Assembly (NCBI GenBank): GCA_015233565.1
Contig: JADFXM010000003.1
Coordinates: 62,001 to 126,000, forward strand
Origin: Candidatus Rifleibacteriota bacterium
GTDB taxonomy: Bacteria > Muiribacteriota > Ozemobacteria > Ozemobacterales > Ozemobacteraceae
DNA: 64,000 nt
Reading direction: 5' to 3'
How positions within the stretch are numbered: the first letter of the stretch is position 1; every line of letters begins with the position of its first letter. Positions 55,292 through 63,175 of the stretch are shown here, piece after piece. The notes below the pieces were generated by a model, which saw only the letters and a list, made by a program, of their open reading frames with translations, was not told where the DNA came from and made no database searches. Position numbers and translations under genes: made by a program.

Positions 55292-56806
55292 TCAAATTAA
55301 AAATTCCATTTTGAAAACATTGTCCTTAATAAACTGATATCTGTCTGGAAATTGAGCTTTCATTTTATTTGGTTCAGCCCAGAACATTCTGGCTGATTCA
55401 GCAAGATCTTCTCGAGGCATCGAGTTTCCGTAATCGCTTACGGAAGAACTTTCCGGAGAGCCTTGCCAGTTTATGGTAACGCCGTCAGAAACTGCTTTTG
55501 CGCTAGGCCAAAACTGTTTTACAAAGCTTTCAAGAAGCCCGGGGAGCTGATAATCCATGGAATGGGTCATCTCATGAACTAGCGTTCCCTTGAATAATTT
55601 CTCTTCTCGGCAACCTGTGTCGGATATTCTAATAAACGGAAGTTGGGGAGTAAAGCTGGTATCATTTCCAGTTTTTACAAAGTTCTGAACTGTTTGTCCA
55701 AATACAAATGGAGAACCATTGTTCATCGGGAAAATTTCATGCGTATAACTCAAAAATTCCTTTGGAAGGCTTATTAAGGTCTGGTCGATCCATATAAGTT
55801 GATCGTAGGTAAAGAAAAAACCTGTTGATGTGTTGTCATGAATGTTAATTCCCCATTTTTGGGAAAGCTGGCTCATAAATTTGGCTCGGTCTCGATAACT
55901 ACAATTTCCATCAGGAAGAGTAAGTTTACTGATTTTATCTTTTTCTTGAGGCGAGCCCGCTAAACTCGCTGCCATTTGGAGATCAGTTTGAGATTTTGCA
56001 TACTTAACAGCTTCTTCTGCACTTTTGTCTTTTACGCTCACACTGTTTGCTGTCCAGCCGAGGTCCACTACTTCTTCGAAATTTTGGCATTTTCCCAACC
56101 CTGATTCGATGATTCTGTCTTTTCCGGTTGGGGTTTTTGTTCTATTGGACATCAGGAAAAAATCGTAGGAACTTGTTGCGATTGAGCTTCCTAATAGTAG
56201 AGCCTGATCACAGTTTTCGGGGAAATAACATCTTTGACTTAAAGTGATTAATTGACTGAGATTTTGAGCTTTCGAAATCCCCTTCAACAGAATTGCATCT
56301 CGTACATTTGGGCTTTTTGCCAGGTTGGCCAGCTTTAATAGATCACCAAAGTCTGTAATTTTATCGACGTTATCAAGAAGAATTTTATTGGCTACATCTG
56401 GAGAATTGGCGTTCGCATAAAGTTGGGAAATCTCTTGGAAATTCTTTGGGGTTCGAATTCCTACAAGTAATATTTGATCCCTGGCATCTTTATTCTGTGT
56501 TTTATTTAATAGAAGAATTAAATCATTTGCTGAAGTATGGTATCTTGCTCCATTTACCAAAGATCTATCTTGGTCTGAACCTCGCCAATCTTGAGGGACT
56601 TGAATTCCATTTTTTAATATTTCCTGGGCAGAAGACTCGGAGTCCTCAGGATTGGAGCTGACTGACAAATTGGATGTTAATTCGATCGAAACATTTGCAT
56701 TTTCGTCAAAAGGTGTGGGGGCGGAAAAGGCTTTATTAAAAGGGAAAATAAAAAGAAAAGAAAAAAGAAATAGAACAATTCCAAGCCTTCTGCAAAATTT
56801 TTTCAT
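55292..56806 (-). CDS. secreted zincin metallopeptidase with N-terminal helical repeats
   Basis: A 504-residue protein with a signal peptide (IVLFLFSFLFIFPF). Residues about 95-300 contain roughly six degenerate 33-residue units of the form SPxVxDxILLxGI..xNFxxLxxLA, probably a helical solenoid. The C-terminal third holds the zinc motif HEMTHS near residue 409 and a glutamate in DLAESARMFWAEP near 469 that fits the third ligand of gluzincin-type enzymes such as the anthrax lethal factor-like group. The likely role is an exported protease or a host/neighbour-directed effector, but no substrate can be named. It is transcribed alone, convergent with the synthetase operon. Confidence 0.78.
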   Translation of the reverse strand: MKKFCRRLGIVLFLFSFLFIFPFNKAFSAPTPFDENANVSIELTSNLSVSSNPEDSESSAQEILKNGIQVPQDWRGSDQDRSLVNGARYHTSANDLILLLNKTQNKDARDQILLVGIRTPKNFQEISQLYANANSPDVANKILLDNVDKITDFGDLLKLANLAKSPNVRDAILLKGISKAQNLSQLITLSQRCYFPENCDQALLLGSSIATSSYDFFLMSNRTKTPTGKDRIIESGLGKCQNFEEVVDLGWTANSVSVKDKSAEEAVKYAKSQTDLQMAASLAGSPQEKDKISKLTLPDGNCSYRDRAKFMSQLSQKWGINIHDNTSTGFFFTYDQLIWIDQTLISLPKEFLSYTHEIFPMNNGSPFVFGQTVQNFVKTGNDTSFTPQLPFIRISDTGCREEKLFKGTLVHEMTHSMDYQLPGLLESFVKQFWPSAKAVSDGVTINWQGSPESSSVSDYGNSMPREDLAESARMFWAEPNKMKAQFPDRYQFIKDNVFKMEFLI

Positions 56807-57017
56807 TCAATTTTCCTTTTGAGCCCTTTTTCCTTCTAATATTACCTTTTTTCCGGGAAAAAGTTTCGAGTAAATTAAGAAGTACTTCAAATTTGATTAT
56901 ACCAATTCCAATGAAATTTCGTAACCAAAGACTGATTCTAAAATTCGATCCAAGAACTTTACTCTTCCTCTTTTCTTTTTAAATCCATTATTCATGCATT
57001 TTCTTTTTTTTTATCAG

Positions 57018-57046
57018 TTGAGAAAGATGAATGGTTAAGGTATAAA
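57018..57046 (+). promoter_or_regulatory. sigma-70-type promoter giving a leaderless mRNA
   Basis: TTGAGA (57018-57023) and TATAAA (57041-57046) are separated by exactly 17 bases. The ATG of the TPR membrane protein is only seven bases after the -10 box, which is where transcription would be expected to start. No Shine-Dalgarno sequence lies between. Confidence 0.6.
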
Positions 57047-57052
57047 AGCTAT

Positions 57053-59128
57053 ATGTGGGATAAAAAATTCATCGTTTTTTCACTTTTAATTTTTTTAAAT
57101 ATTTTTTTTCCTCTAATCAATCCTGTTTTTTCTCTAACTAATGAAGAATTTGCCAGGAAAAAAGCTGAGGTTCTGATTGAAAAAGGCCTAAAAGCCAGGG
57201 AATCAGGCAAACTGGAGCTTGCTGTCGAAGCTTTCCAGGATGCGGCAGTGGCGTATCCAAAAAACTTCAGTTCTCTTGTTTGTCTTGCCCAAACTTACGC
57301 CCATGTAGGAATGCACCGACAAGCTTCAGCTCTCTTAGATGAAATTCCGATTACAGCGTTGCCTCCCGAAGGAAGAGCACTGGTCTATCTGCTGAAATTC
57401 TCTCTCCAACTTGAGATTTCGACTCCTGAAATGGCTGCAAATTCGCTGGTAGAAGCATTGAAATCTGCTCCCGATAACCAATCTGCGAAAATTCGACTTG
57501 CTTTTTTGCAATGGACGCTTGGTATGGAAATTCTGAAGCTTGATTTGAAAATAGAGATTACAGATTATTCAAAACTGGATGTCAAGGATTGCTATTTCGG
57601 AATGTTATTGGAACTTAATTCCTTGAATCTTTTTAGGGCCTGGGATTTCGCATCCCAGCTTTCCGATCGTTTGGCCATGTCTCCCGTTTCAGTTGAACTA
57701 GATTCCGGAGGAAACTCAGGGTTATTAACCATGCCGGTTTGCTTGATTTTCTTCAATCTTCCACTTGCACTCGGAAAGTTTGCGCTGATTGGATATTACT
57801 TTTTTCTTTCTCTATTGATAGTATTTTTTGCAAAGCTTCTTATCGACAAAGGAAAGTTAAGAAGCGATGTTGCCTTTGTTTGTGGAACCATGCTTATTGT
57901 TTTCCTTCTTAAGGAAAATTGTATTAGAGATTTCAACATTAACATGATGAGAGAGAATTTTTTCGCAGGAGACCCGATTTGGATCGTTCCTTTTGCACTT
58001 TCTTCGAGCCATTTATTGTTTTTTTTCTTAAGCTTTGAAATCTTTCTACTTTCCTACCTTCCACCGGTTTTTAGAACTCAGAGACGAGAAATTTATTTCA
58101 TCTGGTTTTTTGCTCTGTGTTTTTGTTTTTTTGTACTGGTTTTTCAGTGCCGAATGAACTTTTTCAACTGGTTTGGGCTCAACTTATTGTGTCTTTTTTG
58201 CAGTATTTTCTTCTCTTTCTTCCTTCCAACCGGTCGCTATTTTGCTTTTTTCCTCGGAGAGTTAATCGGAAGAGTAATCGAAATCGACGAACCGGGAGTT
58301 GATGGAAGAACTGGACTTGGCGATGCTTGGATGCTTGAAGCTAGGGCCGAGAGAAACTTTGGAAAAGAAGAATTCTCTTCAGTTCTGAAAATTGCCGAAA
58401 AAGTTTTTTCCTTCCAAAAAAAAAGTTTTCTTCCTAAACTTTGGTTAATTTATGCACGAAGCCTTCTGGAACTTGAAAAATACTCGCATTGTGGAACTGA
58501 ATTGAAGGAATATTTATTAAATTTTAAGCATCCCCCTTATCAGGAAGAAGGACAGATTATATGGGCATTATTAAAAAGTCTGTTGGGTGACCATGCGGGA
58601 GCTTATGGAATCGTAGAATCAATTCCGACAAATTTGGCTTCTTGGTTTACTCCAGATCAAAAAGCGCTTCTTATGTTTGTAATCGCTAGGTATTTCATTT
58701 ACAGTAAAAACCTGGTTGAAGCGAATATCGAACTTAACAAGGGATTTGGATATGCAAATTTGCCGCTAAATCGGCTTATGATAGCAACTGAATTATGTGG
58801 TATAGAAGAGAAAATGAACCGCTCTGAAAAAGTTTTGGAAATGGCCTTGAAAACAAGGGAAATTTTAGTTTTTCCAAAATCTTTGGCCCTGAAAAACATA
58901 ATTCTTTCTATTGCCGAAAAATCCAAGGGAAATTTGGATAAATCTTCTCAGCTGGCAAAAGATGCTGTAAAGGCTTTTGAACAATGCTCTAAGGCAAAAT
59001 ATTGGCTGGCTGTTTTATATTTGGAAACAAATGAAACTTCGAAAGCAGAAAGTCTGCTTGAATCTATCCCTTCCGAGTCTGAAGATGCCATTAGGCTCAT
59101 TGCCGCTTTAACCACTAGAAGAGAATAA
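57053..59128 (+). CDS. TPR-containing polytopic membrane protein
   Basis: A 691-residue protein. A signal-anchor or signal peptide (about 6-27) is followed by TPR-like repeats (35-135). A central block of five or six hydrophobic helices (about 225-410) follows, then a second set of TPR-like repeats (420-690). I recognise no family. The gene ends in TAATG, so its stop shares one base with the start of the adenylate cyclase gene, and the two proteins should be made in equal amounts. A periplasmic/cytoplasmic TPR scaffold controlling the cyclase is plausible but inferred. The predicted mRNA is leaderless. Confidence 0.8.
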   Translation: MWDKKFIVFSLLIFLNIFFPLINPVFSLTNEEFARKKAEVLIEKGLKARESGKLELAVEAFQDAAVAYPKNFSSLVCLAQTYAHVGMHRQASALLDEIPITALPPEGRALVYLLKFSLQLEISTPEMAANSLVEALKSAPDNQSAKIRLAFLQWTLGMEILKLDLKIEITDYSKLDVKDCYFGMLLELNSLNLFRAWDFASQLSDRLAMSPVSVELDSGGNSGLLTMPVCLIFFNLPLALGKFALIGYYFFLSLLIVFFAKLLIDKGKLRSDVAFVCGTMLIVFLLKENCIRDFNINMMRENFFAGDPIWIVPFALSSSHLLFFFLSFEIFLLSYLPPVFRTQRREIYFIWFFALCFCFFVLVFQCRMNFFNWFGLNLLCLFCSIFFSFFLPTGRYFAFFLGELIGRVIEIDEPGVDGRTGLGDAWMLEARAERNFGKEEFSSVLKIAEKVFSFQKKSFLPKLWLIYARSLLELEKYSHCGTELKEYLLNFKHPPYQEEGQIIWALLKSLLGDHAGAYGIVESIPTNLASWFTPDQKALLMFVIARYFIYSKNLVEANIELNKGFGYANLPLNRLMIATELCGIEEKMNRSEKVLEMALKTREILVFPKSLALKNIILSIAEKSKGNLDKSSQLAKDAVKAFEQCSKAKYWLAVLYLETNETSKAESLLESIPSESEDAIRLIAALTTRRE

Positions 59129-61251
59129 TGAAAGCAGGGAATTCTCAAAACAATCAAGAGAAAAAGACTCCGGGAACTAAAATCGGAGAAATTGTTTGGT
59201 TGTTTGGAGCTGTTATTGCCTTTTTTATTGCTTATCTTGAATATACCAAAAAAATCCCCAAGATTTATCAATGGATTAATGCTCACTTTTATGTTGTCGG
59301 GATAATTGGAATTTTAGGTTTTGCCGGGGAAAAAATTGCAACAATCTTTGTTGGAATTTTCCTTCCAACAGTTTTAATTGGTTTGACTTGGGCTTTTAAA
59401 TTCAGACCTGATAAGTTTCCGATCAACGATTGGCTTCGAATTTATTCTGGTTTAGTGATTTTTTCGATAGCATACATGTTTTATATATATCGAAAATGGG
59501 GAAAGATCAAAACTTCCGGAAAAATGGATGAATCGGAAGAGTTTAGAGAGTTAAATAAACTTGCGGAAAGAGTGGATCCAAAAGTAGCCGCAAAATATAA
59601 GCGCGAAGCGGAAGCGAAAACAGCAACTCAAAATGCTTCAATTGCTCATTTAACCGGTGAAACGGAAATGAGCAAAGAGCAGATTGCAAAAAATGAAAGC
59701 CAAAAAAGTGCCGAATCCGAAGATTTCAATGAAACTTCAACTGAACGTTCTGAAAGAGAAGCCCGACAAATTAAAGAAGAATTCAGTCGGAAGGCAATCA
59801 AATTATCTACTACTCTGGTGAGGATAAAAAACCTTGCAAAAACTCTTGATCACGATGAAATTTTTTCATCAATTGTTGATATCGTTGCAAAAGGACTTGA
59901 TGGGGAAATTGTCCAACTTCTCATCAATAATGAAAAAGATCAAAATTTGAAGGTTGTTAGGGCGGAGGGGATGTCAGAAAAGAACCTTAAAGAACTTGTG
60001 ATCCCATATTCTGAAAATAGCATGATTACCTATTTGGTACGGGAGGAATCCGGAAAAGTTGTCGAAGGAGGATCACTGGGAGTGAAGGAATGTCAGATTG
60101 ATCCCAAACTCAGAGGATTTGTTGGTCAGGGAGTCATTAAAACTATCCTGGTTGCTCCAATTTATGTAGAAGCAAAACTTTTTGCACTAATTAACGTTGA
60201 AAAAATGAGAAATCCTGACTACACAAGAGATGATCAGAATCTAATTGCAACTGCAGCAGATATAGCGGGGCTTGTAATGAAAAACGCCCGACTTTATGCT
60301 GCAACCGTTGATGATCTTGTTTCTGCAAAAAAAATATCCGAAGAACAACTAAAACGAAACGAAGAATTAAAAAACAGTTTAACGAGAATTGTCTCTCCAA
60401 GAGTAGCGGAATTGATAATGCAAAACCCTTCAGGATTGAAGCTTGGAGGAACCAAAAGTGAAGTAACGATGTTTTTCTCTGACATCAGAGGTTTTACCAA
60501 AATGTCTGAAGGCATGGACCCCACCGACATTGTTGAACAGTTGAATGTCTATTTTACAGCAATGACGGACATACTCATGGAAATGGATGGAACGCTTGAC
60601 AAATATGTCGGTGACGAATTAATGGCCCTTTTTGGGGCTCCTGTCACAAGACCGGATGACCCCATTAGAGCTGTACTTTGTGGAGTTAAAATGCTTACTA
60701 AGCTGAAAGAACTTCATGAAAAGTGGGAAACTGAAAGAAAACCTAAGATTCAAATCGGAATTGGAATCAATACTGGGGTTGTTACGGCTGGTTATATGGG
60801 AAGTGAAAAACAGCTTTCCTACACCGTAATTGGCGATAATGTGAATTTAGCTTCCCGGGTAATGGCTAATGCCAAACCAATGCAACTTCTTATAACTAAT
60901 GCTACCTATGGAAGAGTGAAAGATTATTTCGAAACTCAAGCTCTGGAACCTATTATGGTTAAAGGAAAATCCATGCCTATTGAAATTTTCCTTGTTAGTG
61001 GTATTAAACCCGGGATTGACTGGGCAACCGTTTTAGGTGGAAATTTATTAATTACAACTGACTTAAACTCCCAGAAAAAAAAATCAACTGAAATGAAATT
61101 GAGCTCCATTGCAACTGAAATTTCCCAGGATCCAATGAAACAAAATTTCATAATCGAAAAGACTAATAAACTTTTGGAATGCCGAAAGTGCGGGACTGAA
61201 AATTATCCTCAGGCTAAATTCTGCACAAGATGCGGCGGTCCAATGGACTAA
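59128..61251 (+). CDS. membrane adenylate/guanylate cyclase with GAF domain and zinc ribbon
   Basis: A 707-residue class III cyclase. Three or four N-terminal membrane helices (about 12-125) precede a charged coiled coil, a GAF sensor domain (about 230-390) and the cyclase domain (about 420-600). The metal-binding aspartates are in FFSDIRGF (near 449-452) and GDELMALFG (near 493). The substrate-specifying lysine in DKYVGDE and the threonine in YTVIGDN (about 564) fit an ATP-using enzyme. A C-terminal four-cysteine zinc ribbon (CxxC at about 688 and 702) is an unusual addition. It is translationally coupled to the upstream TPR membrane protein. In contrast to the HAMP/HEAT protein at 2.6 kb, all catalytic residues are present. 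Confidence 0.92.
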   Translation: MKAGNSQNNQEKKTPGTKIGEIVWLFGAVIAFFIAYLEYTKKIPKIYQWINAHFYVVGIIGILGFAGEKIATIFVGIFLPTVLIGLTWAFKFRPDKFPINDWLRIYSGLVIFSIAYMFYIYRKWGKIKTSGKMDESEEFRELNKLAERVDPKVAAKYKREAEAKTATQNASIAHLTGETEMSKEQIAKNESQKSAESEDFNETSTERSEREARQIKEEFSRKAIKLSTTLVRIKNLAKTLDHDEIFSSIVDIVAKGLDGEIVQLLINNEKDQNLKVVRAEGMSEKNLKELVIPYSENSMITYLVREESGKVVEGGSLGVKECQIDPKLRGFVGQGVIKTILVAPIYVEAKLFALINVEKMRNPDYTRDDQNLIATAADIAGLVMKNARLYAATVDDLVSAKKISEEQLKRNEELKNSLTRIVSPRVAELIMQNPSGLKLGGTKSEVTMFFSDIRGFTKMSEGMDPTDIVEQLNVYFTAMTDILMEMDGTLDKYVGDELMALFGAPVTRPDDPIRAVLCGVKMLTKLKELHEKWETERKPKIQIGIGINTGVVTAGYMGSEKQLSYTVIGDNVNLASRVMANAKPMQLLITNATYGRVKDYFETQALEPIMVKGKSMPIEIFLVSGIKPGIDWATVLGGNLLITTDLNSQKKKSTEMKLSSIATEISQDPMKQNFIIEKTNKLLECRKCGTENYPQAKFCTRCGGPMD

Positions 61252-61463
61252 TACCAATTTCAATTAGTTCGTTCATCCGACCTATTTTGTGCTTCAGGTC
61301 TGCGTAAATTGGAGTTGGGTCTGACAGAAATGAATGCTTCAACCATTCCAGTAAGGGCTCCTTCTTTTCATGAAAGTTCCTTCTTTTCTTGCAAAATATA
61401 CCGATCCAACTTCATTTTGATCAAATCAATGTTCTTGGGGTGATGCACATATTTTTTTTGGAT

Positions 61464-61730
61464 TGGTATAATCCGCTCATGCAGAGTTTTCACGGAAAAG
61501 CCCTCTTTCTAAACCGAAGTTCCGGACGCAAATCTATTGAAATCCTGATCTGTAAACGAATTTAAGGCATTTTTCAGACGGTTTTTACTGGACAGTAGGA
61601 AAACCCTTGAAACCATCTTCAAATGCTATTTTCAGGCGTCAAATTTACATGGACAGAAAAAGCAGGCAAAAAAGGCTTCTTTTTGGCTTCAGGTCATAAC
61701 AAGAGGGCTTTTTCACTCGGGAACTTCGGT
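61464..61730 (+). ncRNA. candidate structured non-coding RNA
   Basis: An extended -10 promoter TGGTATAAT (61464-61472) is followed by ORF-free sequence. A 12-base segment at 61496-61507 is complementary to 61701-61712, and an 11-base segment at 61513-61523 is complementary to 61720-61730, both perfectly. The order is A-B-A'-B', so both helices together would form a pseudoknot. Smaller stems lie between. It does not show the signatures of RNase P RNA, tmRNA or 6S RNA that I can recognise. No clear terminator was found, so the 3' end is open. Confidence 0.4.
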
Positions 61731-61819
61731 CTAAAGCATACTTATGGCGCCTAAGAACTTTCCAGGTAGGACATGATTTCAGATTTTGTTTTGTTGCTGG
61801 CTATTTCGTTTTGCGTAAT

Positions 61820-61848
61820 GCAAAAAAGGTGCGAATCTATCGCACCTT
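61820..61848 (-). terminator. Rho-independent terminator of the phasin-like operon
   Basis: On the minus strand a perfect 9-bp stem (AAGGTGCGA and its complement, 61826-61834 with 61840-61848) with a 5-base loop runs into T6. It lies 28 bases after the stop of the 94-residue gene. Confidence 0.88.
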
Positions 61849-61875
61849 CAGCTGAGGAATCTATTTGAGGAATTT

Positions 61876-62160
61876 TTAGTCTTGTGTTGTTTCTTTTGGA
61901 CAAGCCTTTTCAGTCATTTCCTGACAGAAATTTTCGATATGTGAGGTGATAATACGATTGTTCTTCTGATATTCTTCGTAAGCTTTGTTTACAACTTCCA
62001 AGCTTTTCTTTGTAGTTTCATTGATCACTTCACGCTGCGTTTGGGTCATCTTTACCACGTTCTCGTTGAAGGTCATGAAGAACCTGAAGGCATTTTCCAT
62101 CCCTTCGCGTGCTACTTGGATCATCTGGTCTCGATCGAATAATTGATTCATTCTGTTCAT
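61876..62160 (-). CDS. small helical phasin-like protein 1
   Basis: A 94-residue, fully helical, amphipathic protein that is about half identical to the gene product immediately upstream. Shared blocks are FDRD, MTxNENxVK, INETTKK and NKxYxExQKN. Length, helicity and this pattern resemble phasin-type granule-coat proteins, but the match is not decisive and no polyhydroxyalkanoate genes are in the window. AGGAG lies well placed before the ATG. It differs from its paralogue in having two cysteines near the C-terminus. It is the second gene of the pair and is followed by a terminator. Confidence 0.75.
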   Translation of the reverse strand: MNRMNQLFDRDQMIQVAREGMENAFRFFMTFNENVVKMTQTQREVINETTKKSLEVVNKAYEEYQKNNRIITSHIENFCQEMTEKACPKETTQD

Positions 62161-62318
62161 GGTTTAATCTCCTATTATTTTCAAATTTAAAATTTAATTC
62201 TTCTGAAGCGAGTTGGTCGTCTTTTTTGTAGAATCTTTTAATGGGTAACATAAGGCCTCCTTATCCCGCTTCTTCAGTGCGGACACCTTGAAACCGTTTT
62301 TTATGCTCGGATATTGTC

Positions 62319-62609
62319 TTACTTGGAACCAGTTTCTTCTTTTGGGGTAATTACTTTTTCGAGCAGATCGCGATAGAAGGTTTCAACTCTGCTGGTAAGA
62401 ACTCGGTGATTCTTCTGAAATTCATCATAGGTTTTGTTGAGAGCTTCGAGATTCTTTTTGGTGGTCTCGTTGATGGTTTCCTTTTGCAAATCACTTAGTT
62501 TCACAATGTTCTCATTGAGGGTCATGTAGAATTTCAAAGAGTTTTCAATTCCTGTGCGGGCTACTCTTACCATTTCATCTCTGTCGAAAATTTTGTTCAA
62601 GCTAGTCAT
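62319..62609 (-). CDS. small helical phasin-like protein 2
   Basis: A 96-residue helical protein, paralogous over its whole length to the 94-residue protein 158 bases downstream, clearly by tandem duplication. CAGGAG precedes the ATG. It is the first gene behind a near-consensus promoter, so expression is expected to be strong, which suits an abundant structural or granule-associated protein. Phasin is the best guess; any small coiled-coil regulator is an alternative. Confidence 0.75.
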   Translation of the reverse strand: MTSLNKIFDRDEMVRVARTGIENSLKFYMTLNENIVKLSDLQKETINETTKKNLEALNKTYDEFQKNHRVLTSRVETFYRDLLEKVITPKEETGSK

Positions 62610-62683
62610 TTTTTTGTTCTCCTGGTTGTTTATTTAATTTTGCGCTGCGCTGATTTTTTTTTATCGCGCTTGCTTATGTTTCT

Positions 62684-62712
62684 ATAATAACAGCAATTTG
62701 TTCTAATGTCAA
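62684..62712 (-). promoter_or_regulatory. near-consensus sigma-70 promoter of the phasin-like genes
   Basis: On the minus strand a perfect TTGACA (62707-62712) is followed after exactly 17 bases by TATTAT (62684-62689). The expected transcript start leaves a leader of nearly 70 bases before the first gene. Confidence 0.75.
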
Positions 62713-63112
62713 TAAAAAATTTTGCATTGCAAAAATATCCGATTTGCTGCCTTGGGAGCCGATTTTTATCGTGGAAACGAGTGTTGTTTTAAAAAAAAAG
62801 TTTAAAAAAATTGCAAAGCAAAACAAAAATAAACTTTAATGAACTTTTGTCTTTGAAATTCAGATTTCCCAGCCTCGGGGATTTAAATTTGATACCATTT
62901 TTCGATTAATGAATCATCAAGTTGCTTTGGAAGGCATCTTCTGATTTATTTTTATGAATGTTGGTCTCAGGATAAAATCCAACCGAAAATTATTCCAAAA
63001 TCAGGAAAATATCTTTTGAAGCTATTTTCCGAGAAAATACAAACTATCGATACCAGGAATTCTGAAATTCCGAAAATTTCCGCATTCCATACAAGTGAAG
63101 CGCTTCTGAAAT
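62713..63112. other. intergenic region between the phasin promoter and the recA terminator
   Basis: The part next to the promoter is an A-rich tract of about 140 bases, and the rest is copy B of the dispersed repeat. No open frame of note is present on either strand. Confidence 0.6.
62855..63064 (+). repeat. dispersed ~210-bp repeat, copy B
   Basis: It is the second copy of the element at 13581-13791, same orientation, about nine in ten bases identical, with one base missing in the T-run near its start. Flanking sequences of the two copies are unrelated, so the ends of similarity mark the element. It sits between the A-rich leader of the phasin-like operon and the recA terminator. Confidence 0.85.
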
Positions 63113-63150
63113 GCAAAAAAACCGGACTTTTTTGTCCGGTTTTTTTTTTG
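63113..63150 (-). terminator. Rho-independent terminator of recA (bidirectional)
   Basis: A 13-bp stem with core ACCGGAC/GTCCGGT (63115-63127 with 63134-63146) is flanked by A- and T-runs on both sides, 26 bases after the recA stop. It can work in either direction. Confidence 0.9.
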
Positions 63151-63175
63151 CGTTTGCGCCAAAATCAATACATCA

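Larger units (their letters stand above)
61252..61875. other. 624-base region without a protein gene
   Basis: It lies between the cyclase gene and the phasin-like genes. The first 210 bases are AT-rich and show a tandem CCTTCTTTTC pair near 61370-61395. The centre (61464-61730) is a candidate RNA gene, described separately. GCTTCAGGTC occurs twice, near 61291 and 61685. The right end carries the terminator of the phasin-like genes. Confidence 0.6.

Noticed and set aside
61252..61875. RNase P RNA, tmRNA or 6S RNA
   Set aside because: The region lacks the GAAAGTCC-type P4 core, a tRNA-like CCA end, and the single long hairpin expected for these RNAs.
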